A stretch of DNA of 64,000 nt, taken from positions 103,991,923 through 104,055,922 of the forward strand of contig CM061069.1 of the NCBI GenBank assembly GCA_030762895.1, in the 5' to 3' direction. The notes under the pieces were generated by a model. That model was given only the letters and a program-made list of their open reading frames with translations. It was not told where the DNA came from and searched no databases. Shown one piece after another: positions 21,201 through 34,004 of the stretch (the first letter of the stretch is position 1; each line of letters starts with the position of its first letter). Origin of the DNA: Sophora flavescens. Taxonomy: Eukaryota; Streptophyta; Magnoliopsida; Fabales; Fabaceae. The position numbers and the translations under genes are program-made.

Positions 21201-22436
21201 AAAACCGACAGGTGTCCCCTTTGTTTTTGGATGTATTGTCGGGATGCGTGTATATAAAGATGATAAAAAGTAAATGAAAGATAAAAAGAAATGCATATAG
21301 TGATCACATACGGTGTTTAAAATTTGTGATCAAATAACACAACTCAGTGAATAATCATCATTTTCAAGAGAAATTCATCACCTACTATATATCACAAAAA
21401 TTTACACAACCATGCCTAATACAAAATATCAACACTTTCACACAATATTTCCAGTAAATTTCTATTCCTATTCTATGCCTAACCTCTCTAATAAATCAAA
21501 CAAATCCTTCTCTAATTGACTGGAATAGCCAAATATGTCACTTATCACCTAGCCATTACCGAATGGTGTACACATTATCACTTTCATTAGGAGGTATAGA
21601 GAAATGTAAGAGAGGATCATATTAGAAGACGATTTATAAAATAAATTATCAAATTGACCAAACTAAAAAAAAAAAAAGAAATAAAGATACAGGACTAAAT
21701 TACCTATATTTTGCCTTGTGTGTGTATGAACTTGGCATACTTATATATATCACATAATAACATTTCATGGAATGTTATTTTTATTAATTCAACTATTGAT
21801 CAATTTTAACTTTCAATTATCTGAACTATTTGTGTCAAATCTTAAATAAAAAAATTTGAATATATCAATAAGAATCTAACTAAGTGGTTCTGATTTTCAT
21901 ATACTTTCAAATTAAAATATATATTACATTAACATTGGCGTATTTAAAAATGTAGTGCTAAATATTTTTGAATTAATGTGAAATTTAGATATCATCTAAA
22001 CAGTAGAAAGTTTTAATCCAAAATTATATTTTTTTTTTAAAAAAAATATTTAATAAAATTTGTATATATAAGGGTGACCTGACTTATACACTAGCTAGTA
22101 CAAGTTAATCCCTCCCCATATATATATATATATATATATATATACATTTTTTATAGGCCCCCATATATATATACATCTAAAAAATAGATATGGAGGTAGA
22201 AATATATCCAAGGAACCACACTCCTTCTTATATTTTAAAAGTCCATTGATGAGAAGAGGTTGGTTAAAGCTTGAACTCAAAGCACAATTGAAATTCGTTG
22301 GGAGTTATACATTTATGTATTGTTAAGATCATTTATTATTTCTTGAAACTCAATCGCTCCAACTGCTACTGATGAATCGAATAGCCAAGAGAAATCATGA
22401 ACCATAATAGAAGAGCTAGCTTCACCCGTAAATAAA
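21201..22436. other. AT-rich intergenic sequence
   Basis: No gene or clear repeat boundary is visible, apart from an AT dinucleotide run at about 22118-22144. Confidence 0.5.
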
Positions 22437-22438
22437 TA

Positions 22439-22712
22439 CTCCCTCTGGTCCACGTTATAAGAAATAAATGGATCCCTTTTTATTCAAAATATAAGAAACA
22501 TGCATCAATTTTCACACATATTAAATGTTAATTTCTAATATTACTCTTATTAATTACTGTCATTAATTATAGGCCATCAGAATATTAATTAAAATTAGAA
22601 TGAGTGTTTTTGGAAATTTATATGTGTATTAATTACAATTAACTCCTTCCAATACATTTCCTTGATCTGTATGTTTTAGGGTTTTATTTCTTATATTATG
22701 GATTGGAGGGAG
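22439..22712. mobile_element. Stowaway-like MITE (Tc1/mariner)
   Basis: The 274-bp element has terminal inverted repeats CTCCCTCTGG...GGAGGGAG. The inverted similarity extends inward (GTTATAAGAAATAAA against TTTATTTCTTATATTA). TA duplications flank it at 22437-22438 and 22713-22714. CTCCCTC ends with TA targets are diagnostic of Stowaway. It has no coding capacity. Confidence 0.85.
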
Positions 22713-22714
22713 TA

Positions 22715-25700
22715 TTTCATAATAGTCAGAACATACATCTTATTTTTTATATATCCAGATAGTTGATAAGATCATAAGTGAAATTTTTTCTAAAACTACA
22801 AAGATTAGATTGTGATAATTAAATCGTTGGTGCCACATAAAAACATTCGTCCTAGAGTGTACTTGTTAATATGAATAACCGAAATTTTGCTGTAGTCATT
22901 TATGTTCGTATATGGTGCACACGCAAAATAGTATAAAAGTAGTAGATAATTTTCACCTATTTTTGGGTCCACCATATGCCCTAACTACCTAGCTAGTTGT
23001 TAAAATCTGGTAAATTTAAGTGGGTATTCAAAATAAAATTGTTTTGCAGCAGGCACATGATCAAAACCAAAATAAAACTACTGATCAAGATGGTGACTGC
23101 ACGAGATAGTGCATGTCATATAGGATATCAAATTTCAGGCCATGATACCATAAACAAATTGTTAAACAAACGAAAGAAAACACCAAAACAGACTTAACCT
23201 ACTGGGACACAAGATGAGCCATATAATGAAGACAAGAGCAAACAGGTCACTGAATTAATGTATCATTTCACATGGTAGCATCCTATAGTCTCCATCTTCA
23301 GTTCGCAGCTATAAATCCTATCATATGCCTAGAGAATAATTATAGGAAATTTTGATGACTAACTATATATACGATAAGAAATTATGCAATCGAAGAGATA
23401 ATGTAAATAAATTAAGTTTATTTTTAATTTTGTTATAGAAATCATTGCCATGTGTTAGCTCTTTTTTAGCTATTATTAGCTGTGGGGACTGGGGGACACC
23501 TACCAGGCACCAGCACATATATTATTTGGACTCTGCGATATTCCAGTAAGAAAAACAGAACGGAGAGAAAGTAAACTTCAAATCATTTAATTTCACAACA
23601 ATTAATTTACGAATATGATAAAAGGAAATTAATTAGGATATGAATTTTAGTCATCTTCATAGCTTCATATATATAATGCAGGACACTACTCCAGTATTTT
23701 TCTTCATTCAATATTCTTGAGTTGTTAGGTATATATATATATATAGAAGACTGGTTATATTTTATTAAGCTTCATTTATTTAAGTTAATAAATACTTAAC
23801 ACAATTCACCTAAATACCATACATTATTAAGATATTATAACAACTTCCTATAATGTAAGGCATTATAAATTATATTATAAATTGCTTTTTATTTGAAGAA
23901 TTTTGCTAATCGATGTTCTATAAAGGCATTGATATAAGGAATATAAAATAATAGATAAGTCTTTGTTCAAAAACTAAATACAATACTTATCAATATATAT
24001 TAAATACATCATTTTTAATATAAATTAATATTTTTATTCCCTGATCAAATGCATTAAGAATATTAACTAAATTTTATCTTATTTTATTTTTCGGGGATCC
24101 CTTATTCCTTTTAATCACTAGCGTATTAGTTTTAAGGAATTAAAAGAAAACAAGTTTACCACCATGATATGACATAGTTGATAGATAATCCTTAAATGGA
24201 TCTCAAGAACGTGTGTGAATATGTATAGTTTTATGGATTTAATAAAAATCTTTACGTCAGTGCATGGAAATTATCATCTAGTTTTATTATTACAGATATT
24301 TCTTCAATGTTAACATTATCGTTTTACAAGTATGATAGGCATTCGTTATGGGTGTCAAATCTTGCATCAACATCTTCCAACAAAAAGACAAATACAATTT
24401 CACTAATTTGTTAATCGGATGAATGATAACAAAAATAATGCACACAGAATCTGAAGAATCCGACAGCCGCACACAGCTTCAGCAAAACAATTATATAACT
24501 TCCAATTATTGTTAATAATGAAGGTTACAAGCTTAGGGAGAGAAAATAATACTTTTTTTTTCAATGAAATTACTAGTTAGTATCTTCGTGTATTTTCAAA
24601 AATTAATTCATATTTATTTGAAGTTAAAGAAATTATGAAAAAGTTCTCTCACAGTTTGATCTAAAATTTGATATTAGTAAAGTTTATACTTGCCAACTAT
24701 CACATGAACATCTTTGTTACTTAAGTAACAAACATGTTTCAGTAATATTGATAACTTTGGAATTCTCGTATATAGATTCACTAAAAAAAATGATAGAAAT
24801 GACACTAGAATTTTATATTATTTAAATAAAATGATTTGGACAAAAAAAATTTTATCCTAGCTCTTAATGTCGATAGAATTTTATAATATTCAAATAAAAT
24901 GACTAGAATTTAATGTCGATCTTTCTAACAGGATGATCCTAGCCCAACGCCACTTAATTACGTAGGACTTTAGCCCTTCATATATTTTTTTAGGTTATTA
25001 AGACTTTCAATTTGTTTTTTAATTTATTTATTTAAGTTTAATAAGAAAAATAATTTAAAACCTTAAATCATAAATTAAAGGAAATCATAAATGTGACCAT
25101 GTACACACAATAAAAATTTACATCAACCATAATAATTACACTATAAAAAATATAGAAATTTATAATAAATATAAATTTTAAATAAAAATATATTTTTTAA
25201 TAAAATATGATTATTGATTTCAAAAAGGTCACATCTCAAATTTCGCTTTAAGTCTAAAAATACGTTTGGCTGATCCTGCTTTCTAAATCACCTAAATCTA
25301 TATGGGACTGACAATGGTTGGTTGTAATGGATTGTCCTCTTAAAAAATCGTACCTGCAAGATTAGCGACTCAAATCACAGAGTCTTCACTTTAAAGAGGT
25401 TTTTACCTAATCATCACCCCAACCCGAAGAAAAAAAAAACCTTAGATCGATGATTTTTTTATAATTTTTCATAGAAGATGGATAGAGTTTTATACAGTGA
25501 TGCTGCAGCTAGGCATTTTGAATAAATTCCATTGAATTATAAATAAATAAAATGAGGAATGGAAAGAATCTTCGTATTTACATATATATCATCTCTGAGA
25601 AGACAAATAAGAGAAGGAGAGAAATAGAAAGCGAAAAACTACTAGCTAGCAAATCCATGGGCTTTAGTTGGGTGAAAGCAAGAGTGCCTTGTGCCTTGTG

Positions 25701-26480
25701 CACTGCAGCTGCTCGTTCATATCGGTAGTTAGTTGCTGATAGAGCAGAAAGAAGCAGCCAAACAACATCTACACTTTACTTATATATGGCATGAGATGAA
25801 TTTTGCATATTTCTGCAGAAACTGTTCTGCTTCTGCTAACACATGCCCGATGAAAACAAACCTTTAATAATGCATGTATCCATTTGTCAAAACAGGACTT
25901 ATATTATGTATTGTGTAGAATTAATGTTTTTTTCTTTAAGATATTTGAGTCAAATATAAATAACATTTTGACAAATACCTTCACATCTTTAATTTAGTGT
26001 GAAAAATACCCCACTCAAATTTAAACTGCATCAATTAAAAAAAAACTTTAATTAGAAAATCATAATGAGACACAATAACATTTTTATTTTTTAAAAAAAC
26101 AATAACAACAATTTTTTTTTTTTTGATCGAATAACAACATTTTTCGTCTTTCATCATGTATCGTTATAGACACCGCAATCAATTGCAAAATATATATCTT
26201 GAAAGCGGGTGGGAGTCATGGTTCTCGAAACTCATTTTATTGTCATTGTTGTGACATGGGACGCCTTCGTGGATGAAATAAACCTAAAAAAAAACATTTT
26301 TTAAGCAAAAAATATATTCAAATAGAGTATAGGATATAGGGGTACTCTAACTTATATACATGAGAACCAAAGAGGAAGCAGGATCAGTGTAACTATAATA
26401 CCAAGCAGGATGTAACTATAATACTGCTACAAGAGCCTACAGTATGGTTATTACACGACCCCTACTCACAAAAACCAGAA
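22715..26480. other. AT-rich intergenic sequence, no gene recognised
   Basis: There are long AT-rich stretches with simple A/T runs and degenerate short repeats (for example GAATTTTATATTATTTAAATAAAATGA and GAATTTTATAATATTCAAAT near 24810-24900). The only gene-start-like spot is a purine-rich GAGAGAAATAG leader before an ATG at 25657 with a 23-codon frame (stop at 25726-25728). It has no family features. No tRNA or known microRNA hairpin was recognised. Confidence 0.45.
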
Positions 26481-26630
26481 AGGAGCAGGAGTGACCCTCA
26501 GCACGATCAAGGTGGGCGATCGTCCAAGGCCCCAATTTTTTGGGGCACCAGATAATATAAAATTTTACATAGTATATATAAATATTATATCAAAATTTAT
26601 AAATTTATATAATTTATAAAAACTTTACAT

Positions 26631-26826
26631 ACTAGCCCTATTACTATTGCATCAACTGAGATAATTTTTTCTAAATTGAAATTGTTAAAAACTTATTTAC
26701 GATCTACTATGTCATAATGTAGATTAAATAGTCTTCCTTTGATTTCTATTAAAAATGATTTTTTTTAAAACCTATATTATGATCGGATTATTAAAGATTT
26801 TGCAGCAAAAAATATAAAGAAGTCAA
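26631..26826 (+). pseudogene. hAT transposase C-terminal dimerisation fragment
   Basis: The plus-strand frame from 26631 reads ITIASTEIIFSKLKLLKTYL, then RSTMS, a stop, then CRLNSLPLISI. This is the hAT C-terminal dimerisation motif (PF05699 type: S-x-E-R-x-F-S-x-L-K ... L-R-S-x-M-x-x-R-L), with the conserved Arg after Glu lost. Downstream AAKNIKKSIFK near 26810 fits the family tail. One TAA replaces the usual Gln codon. The rest of the transposase is missing. It is bordered by short similar strings (GGGGCACC at about 26541 and CAGGGCACCC at about 26868). Confidence 0.75.
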
Positions 26827-26829
26827 TTT

Positions 26830-27540
26830 TTAAATGATTATGAGGACATCATTTTCCTAAGTTCATCCAGGGCACCCAAAATCTCAGCACGACCCCGGAA
26901 AGGAGAAACAGAAAAACGAAGCAAACACCTACAAAACCCAACACAGCATGTCAACATAAAAGGATTCTCTTGGTTCAATTGGTATACAAAACCCTCGATC
27001 TTTTTCCCATTTCTTTATGATATAATTGTAGTAACTGGTTTCATTTAATATTATGAATTTTGTGTAAAGATACAAATGATTATACTATCTACGTGTTATA
27101 TTTTTAGTAAATTAGGTGTAATATTGTCAAAATATATATAAAAATAAAATCCTTATTCTTTACAACAGACAAACTCTGTGCAAGTTGAGGTAATCTTAGG
27201 ATATACAAGCAAGGTGAGGTAACTTAGGAAATACTAATTGACTAAACAGAATTTTAACTAATTAAAATCATTTTTTTAAGAGAGAGAGAGGGTGGTGGGG
27301 AGGGGGAGAGAAGACAAACCAAACAAGCAGACAACGGTATATACTATAGAACCATCAAGCATGTGTGATGTGGGTAGTATTCATGTATTGAGCTGAGAAA
27401 CTTAAAACCTGAACCAGAAGAAACCGCTTCGCATTGGTCTCTCGATATATAAATATAATTTTTCTGGACTACTATCCCTTTCTTGTGTGTCCATATTCAT
27501 GTATTTAGTGATAAAATTAAAACAGTGATTAATTGGGTTA
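26830..27540. other. Intergenic sequence
   Basis: No coding signal is present. A GA-rich run (AGAGAGAGAGGG) lies near 27280. Confidence 0.45.
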
Positions 27541-27545
27541 AGATG

Positions 27546-27722
27546 CACCATCCATTATACCACCCATATGTCAAGAGTTTAACCAATCCTTTGTACATGT
27601 GGTCATTTGACTTTTCAACCATCCAAATACATGGTTGGGTTTGAAATCTTGAATAGTCCATATGATAATTTCATTGACCTAAAAACTTGCCATATGCGTG
27701 GTGTAATGGGTGATCCACCAAT
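27546..27722. mobile_element. MITE-like inverted-repeat element
   Basis: The left arm AAGATGCACCATCCATTA-TACCACCCATATG is matched in inverse orientation by CATATGCGTGGTG-TAATGGGTGATCCACC on the right, about 30 bases with a few mismatches around a roughly 115-base core without ORFs. No clear target duplication was found, so the superfamily is unknown. Confidence 0.45.
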
Positions 27723-27739
27723 TGGGTGCGTACAGTTCA

Positions 27740-28600
27740 ACCAAACCTGATTAATTGTATCCTTGTTAGCTAGCTATTTAACTTTGGAGGAATCAAGAGA
27801 AAACTACTTTTTTTTTCCATAAGCCAAGTATATAAATAAGGGAGTATAAGGGACACTCAACCTTTTTACAAAGGATACCAACAAAAGATATAAAAGGGTG
27901 AAAAGAAAAGCTAAATGTTCAACCAATAGAATCTAAAAACATCAAAAGAAAGGCTAACACCTTGGTTGAATAACTAACTATATAACACCCCATCACCAAA
28001 AAGGCACCAACAAAGACACCAAGATGAAAGAAAGAACCAAGCCACTGAAACGAAACCTCGAACCAAAGCACCAACCAAAACATTGACGAAGGCCCAAAGA
28101 ACTGAAGCTAAAGCATTGCAGAGAATTCCACCCAAAAACTATCCTTTTATCACAAAAGACAAACCACCAAAACCCCATACCAAAACCTGCTAACAAAAAA
28201 CAGAGACAAAAAATGTATAACCCTGTGCATACCTTATGCGCTAGCCTTCAAGTGTAGCACCCGATTAATTGCCTCAACCAAAAATTACTGCAGAACCCCA
28301 CAAACACCACAAGCCATTAAGTGAAAGTAATAATACTGTTTTAACATTGCAAACCCTTTGTATATTCTAAAATGTATAAACCAACGTAATCTTCTCCAAA
28401 GACCTACTTCAGTCACCCCAATTTCATACATAAACCCAACAAGAACGTCCAGCTCCCCACAAGAATTATTTACATTTTCCGTCCCACCAAATAGTTGAAA
28501 ATTTTCCAAACCACAGGGAGGAGCCCAACAAAATCACAGAGAAAACTTACTTATACTTGTAATTTTTCAATCATTAAGATTTGTTTATTATAAGGGTTTA
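27740..28600. other. Non-coding flank of the LINE
   Basis: An oligo-T run (about 27806-27815) followed by A-rich sequence could be the 3' end of an old minus-strand LINE-like copy, but no reverse-transcriptase motifs are visible. The small minus-strand ORFs here show no family features. Confidence 0.35.
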
Positions 28601-28667
28601 ATTTTGATATACCGTATGGGACGTTCCTGGGCCTTCAATATACTGATTTATTTTGGATGTCTTTCAA

Positions 28668-29907
28668 GATCCAAGTAAGATAAAGGAAGTCAATGCTACT
28701 CTTATTTCTCTTATCCCGAGGTGTAATGATCATTCATAGGTTATTCATTTTCGACAAATCGCGCTTGTAATGTTGTTTACAAAGTAATGACAAAAATAAT
28801 TTCTCAAAGGCTCAGAGGTATTCTTCCCTATGTGGTTTCTGCTAATCAAAGCAGCTTTATTCCAGGACGTGGTACTGCGGATAACATCATTGTTCTCCAG
28901 GAAGAGAATCACTCCATATCTTTACTATCTGGGAAACGTGGTTTTATGGTTGTAAAATTGGATTTGGAAAAATCTTATGACAGGCTGGAATGGGATTTCA
29001 TTTGAGATATTCTAGATATTTTGAGGATTCCATCTTAGATTAGTTCAGTTATTGATGCATGCATCTCTTCGGCTTCTATGAAACTAAACTGGAATGACTC
29101 TCCTTCTCCTAGTTTTGCTTCATCTCATGGGATCCGTCAAGGTGATCCCATCTCGCTGTACCTCTTTATGCTTTGTCTTGAAAGGTTGGGTTTTTTTTAA
29201 TGATGGATGCAGTTGATTCGGGAGCCTGGAAGCCTTTCTGTTTTGGAAGGAATGTTGGGGTTAATCTTTCTCATATTTTCTTCGTTGATGATATTGTTCT
29301 GATATTCTTCTCAAGTTGGAGTCATTCGTGGGGTCTTGGATGACTTTTGCAGTAATTCGGGTCAAAAAGTTAAATAAATCTCAAGTTTTCTTTTCTAGGA
29401 ATGTAGATCAGAATTTAGCTTTAGCTCTCAGTCATGATTTGGGTATAGCTATTACTCAGGATTTAGGAAAATAATTATGGGCTCCTATGCTTCATCAAAG
29501 GATCTCAAAAAACTCCTATTCTTTTCTCCTTGACCGAATGCGTAAGAAGCGGTCAGGTTGGAAAGCTACTTCTTTATCTTTTGCAGGACGAATCACCTTG
29601 GCTCAGTCTTCTCTTATAAGAATCCCGGGGTATGTTATACAAACTACACCTATTCCTATCTCAGTTAGCATGGAAGCAGAACTTATTTTCAGGGATTTTA
29701 TATGGGGAAGTACGGTGGATAAACGTAAATGTCATCTTGTCTTGTGGGAGAAAATTTGCAAACCAAAGGAGGATGGAGGTCTTGGGTTTTGGAACTTGAG
29801 GATCCTTAATGAGGTGTATATGATGAAGCTAGCATGGGGAATGATTGAAAGTTGTGACAAGTTATGGGATCGGGGTCTTCGTGCTAAATATTCTTGTAAA
29901 GATCGGG
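28668..29907 (+). pseudogene. LINE ORF2 reverse transcriptase remnant
   Basis: Motifs follow L1-type order. KIKEVNATLISLIPR begins the palm region (about 28676), then NVVYKVMTKIISQRL, SSFIPGRGTADNI and KLDLEKSYDRLEW. After a TGA near 29003 come SHGIRQGDPIS (about 29127) and F-V-D-D in place of the usual Y/F-A-D-D (about 29283). RMRKKRSGWKATSLSFAG and PKEDGGLGFWNLRILN mark the C-terminal region (29530-29810). Several stops and shifts make it non-functional. Confidence 0.88.
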
Positions 29908-30249
29908 TTGTTTGTAACAGTTGGGCTTTTATGTCTTGTTATACGTACGAAGATTATGTTTAAGACATGGATTAGGTGTGTAAGATGTTTTTTAAGGTCT
30001 AGGAACCTTTACGTGGAAAGTATGCAACCATCTGGTATGAAATAGAACGTGAGCGTGTTCTAGGGTTTCCCGTATATCGTTTAATAGGCTTAAGTGTGTG
30101 AAATAAGGAATTTGAATTTAAGAAAATGATTAGGTATTTTTTAGGGTTTGAGAGTGTTCATTAGGTCTAAAAGAGTCTATATCTCAAATTTGAGATCAAT
30201 CAGACGTCGAACAGACTCAAAACGCGATGAAACATGAAAGAAGGTTTCC

Positions 30250-30486
30250 TGGTCAACGGTCAACGCTCAAGCGTGGGCTGCATGGCATACCCAACGCTCA
30301 AGCGTGGGGGTCAACCAGACCAGCTATGGCATTGAATCCATGTGGCACAAGATGTCCTACATGGCACCATCTGATTGGTTGCATGCGCGGTGACGCTACC
30401 TACCTCCAACGCTCAAGCGTGGAGGATCCAACGCTCAAGAGTTGGAACTCTCAAGCGTGGTTGTTCCCACGCTCAAGCGTTGGATC
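30250..30486. repeat. Palindromic word array ACGCTCAAGCGT in T2
   Basis: Six copies of ACGCTCAAGCGT or close variants lie at about 30260, 30293, 30409, 30430, 30450 and 30469. Several continue as TGGG or are preceded by CCA. They are followed by AGTGAACATATGTTCACTTT, itself a palindrome (30517-30536). The word differs from that of T1, although the elements are related. Confidence 0.8.
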
Positions 30487-31790
30487 GTGAATCAGGAAAA
30501 ACAAAAAGGGCTTAAGTGAACATATGTTCACTTTCACCTTGAGTGAAAAACAGAAGACAGAGAGCATAGAAGACAGAAAGTGAGAGGTAGAGAGAGATAG
30601 ACTGAGATAGTTAGAGAGAGAAGGAGTCTCAGTTCGATTTACGACTCGATCGATCGTCCCGACGTGATCTCGAGTATGTCGTTGTGATTGTGGCAACAAA
30701 GTCTTCACAAGACTACCTTCCTTTACTTCTCTAGTGAAGGTAATCCTTACCCTTTTTATGTCAAAATGCCGTCGGTGACGGTATTCGGCTTATCATTCAT
30801 TTTGATTATCAGTTTCCATTTCCGACTTCATATTAGGGTACCTTGTAACGTATGCTTCGTAATGTGGTATTCAGGTGAATTTTCGAAGTCCCAGGGACCC
30901 CTGGATTGTGCGTGGCAGAATTGAGAGGAGTTGAGAAGGGCTCGTTTGCTACGTTCAAGTTATCGTACGACATCTCATGTGGGGGGAAAAAGCAATCTAA
31001 CGTCGGAATTGGCTAAAAACATTACTTCAATAACGGTGTAGGGCGACCTAAACCCTACCAGTGAGAGAGTAACGGACAATATCAATATCAAATCAGGGAC
31101 TACCAAGTGGTACCAATGATGATATTGAAACAAAGGGGTTTATCATCGTATAGGTTAAAAATATGATATTCGAGGTTGCATGGTTTGTCTGTTTGACTCG
31201 TTTATGGTATGTTGTGTGAAGTATGATAATTTGCCTAATTAGATCGTGTTTATTATATTATTACTATTGAGTTATTTATTATTTTAAATATGTTGATATG
31301 CTTGATAATGATGATTTGATTGGTGATTATAGTATGCTTAGAGGTATGTAAGTATTGATACTTGATGAGTTATGGTGATGTATGTGGGGGTACATGACAT
31401 ATGTTTTCAGAGGTGCCTAACCGAGATAATTATTGTGGTATTATGATGAGATTTATGATATATGATTTTTGAGGTTATCAATGAGATAGTGATGAGAGGT
31501 TAAGGCACTAAGGGATGACCCGAGAGATGGTCGATGATATTATTCATATGCTTGGGGTGTATTCCCGAGATTTAGAGTTATGGTGGGACCGTCCCATTTT
31601 ATTATTGGGTTTGCCACTATAGTTTCATTGCGTTGCATGAGCACCCTCGCGAGAGAACCGGGGTGTGCACCGGCAGGAGATATGCAACTATAGTGCCATT
31701 GCTTTGCATGGGCATTCTCACCGTGGATGAGAATGCGCACCGGCTTTTGGGACGTGTCGCTACTAATTGAGCAGATGAGGGATGTATATA

Positions 31791-32200
31791 CACTACAAAA
31801 AATAGGGTATTTAGAGATCGAAAATAGTGACCGAATTTTTTGGTTGCTTTTTGCGACCGAAATGGCGACCGATTGTAGGATCTACATGAAACACTGATTA
31901 GAGTTTATACTGCGACCGAAATAGCGATCAAAATAAAGCGTGGCAGAGTTATCGGTCGCTAACTAAAGGAAAGTAAAAGTAAAAAATTTATGACTTTTTA
32001 GCGACCGAACTGGCGACCGAATTAAATGCAATGGTTAAATTTTATTTATATTTGCGACCGATATTAATTCGGTCGTTAAACGGCGCGTAAAAAAAATTAA
32101 AATAGCGCGTGTTAGCGACCGATTTAAAAATCCGTCGCTAAATTTATGAATTCAAATTTCAAATTAACCCATTTAGCGACCGAATAATTCGGTCACTAAA
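31791..32200. repeat. CACTA-3 left terminus and subterminal repeats
   Basis: Many copies of GCGACCGA and its complement TCGGTCGC occur, for example at about 31850, 31868, 31912, 32000, 32053, 32116 and 32174, starting from the CACTACAAAAAA terminus. Confidence 0.9.
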
Positions 32201-32700
32201 AATGGAATCCCTAAATCACGGTTTCCTTTCTCTCTTCCCCCATTTCTCTCTTTTCTTCTACTCTCTCTCACGCCGCGCAGCTGCTCCGCCCCGTCCTTGT
32301 TCCGGCCGCGCATCACCACCTCTCACCGTCTCGTCCTCCTCCAGTCACCACTTGGTAAGGTTCTCCCTTTATCCTTCTCATTTTGTGTTTCTCCTTCTCT
32401 GTCTCTCACTCTCTCTTCCTCCTCCCGGCAGCACCGTGCCGCCACCACCACTACCGCCACCACGACCACCACTGTAGCACCGTGACCTCCTTCTTTGGTA
32501 AGGACTCCTCTTCTCTCTCTGTGTGTATCTCTCTCTCTCTCTCTCTCTTGATCGGTTCTCTTTGTCTCAGTTTCTCTCAATGTCTCTCTCAAGTGTTGTC
32601 ACTTCCTCCTCCGGCCACCACCACCATCTCAAAGGGTTCTGTTTGCGCAACCACCACCTCGACAGTCTCCTCTGATCAGTTGTCTCAGGTTAGGGTTTAG
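32200..32700 (+). other. CT-rich leader of CACTA-3
   Basis: TCTCTCTT-rich sequence alternates with CCACCACC stretches and donor-like sites CCACTTG|GTAAGG (32354) and TTCTTTG|GTAAGG (32498). Short frames are open in all three phases because of composition; none shows a protein family. It resembles host 5' leader sequence with first-exon splice sites. Confidence 0.5.
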
Positions 32701-34004
32701 GGAAGTTCTGAAGTATGGGTATTTATACTGTCAAATTAATCATTGATGTTGTTCTAGTGAAATCCAGAGTAGAGAAATTTTGACAGTAGGGGTATATTGA
32801 TTTAAATAACTTATTGGATAGATAATATAAGTTAGCTTCCTCTTGATTCACTATCTCTTCGACTGTAATGCTTGGAAGTAGGACTACTATAAGTTTCATG
32901 GCTATCCCTGCATAAAATAAGCAAATATGAAGCCAAGAATGTAATTTGTAAATTACAGGCACATTGTATTAGACATAAGGAAAGACTATTTTAATATGAG
33001 TTTGAAGACCAAGTCAATGACAAATTGATAAGAAATTAGATATCAGAATAGATTATTATAAATATAAGTATTGACTTAGTATTTGACATGTTAGTTGTTG
33101 GTAGGTTATCAAGTCACTATTTTTTGTATTAAATAGTTATAATCTGAAGCCTGATTATCAAACGGTCTGGACTTGAATGGTAAACTCTACATTGAACTTG
33201 TTTGATATATATTGTATTGTATAAGCAAACCAACTTGCTAGGAAGTACGGCTGGTTCACCAAGCCTTATGCTCCACACCCAAGTGGTATATACTTCACGA
33301 CTTAAATATTATAAGTGGTGCATTAAGTCTTTGATGATAGATTATTTTATACATGGTTATCTAATTCATTTCTGTCCTATTCATGTCATGAATATAGAAA
33401 TAGATTCATTTGCATGAAGTTTGCTAAAGGTTCATTTAATCAACTATTTTGCATTGCTTTCTCAGACAACTCTCTCGTGTTCAAATCTATTATTCATGTG
33501 TATATCCTTAAAAAATTCAAAGAGTTGAAGACCCAATATAGCAATGATTTAAAAAACACAGAAAGAGAGGACAAAAGTAAAAGGCCTAATGGCTTTCAAT
33601 AAACTCTTAAATGATAGTTTCTTAAATGTTAGTATTTGACAGGATTAATTTTATTTATGCATTATAGGTCATTGCTCTATTTCTTGTGAGTTGAAATCGA
33701 GTCCTTTCGTCCCCTCTCCATCTCCACAGGTAATCAATTGGTCGTAATGGCAATTTGTTGAACTTTTATATTACTAACTTGAATATAATTAAGTTGGATC
33801 TAAGGATATTAATTTGCTTTCATATTGTCTTATTATATTTATCAGTTCCCGATCTTCTTGTCTGCGGCTCCTCCCCTTATCCTTACTTGTTTTTGCATTT
33901 TGTCGCATAGGTAAGTTCTCTCAATACTCTCTTTTAAGGTTCTGATTTGTCTAAAAGGTTTTGATTGTGTGGTGCTTGTAATGTGTTATGTGAATTATAT
34001 ATCT
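32701..34004. other. CACTA-3 internal non-coding sequence
   Basis: AT-rich, intron-like DNA with isolated splice-site-like strings (CTCCACAG|GTAATC at 33729, GTCGCATAG|GTAAG at 33911). No recognisable exon. Confidence 0.4.

Noticed and set aside
25657..25728. 23-codon ORF after a GA-rich leader, and possible microRNA hairpin around CACTGCAGCTGCTCG
   Set aside because: No match to a known plant microRNA that I can recall, no convincing stem was found, and the peptide has no family features.
32202..32700. Overlapping open frames in all phases, rich in Ser/Pro/Leu or Arg/Glu
   Set aside because: They are low-complexity CT-rich leader sequence without family motifs; described as a leader, not as coding.
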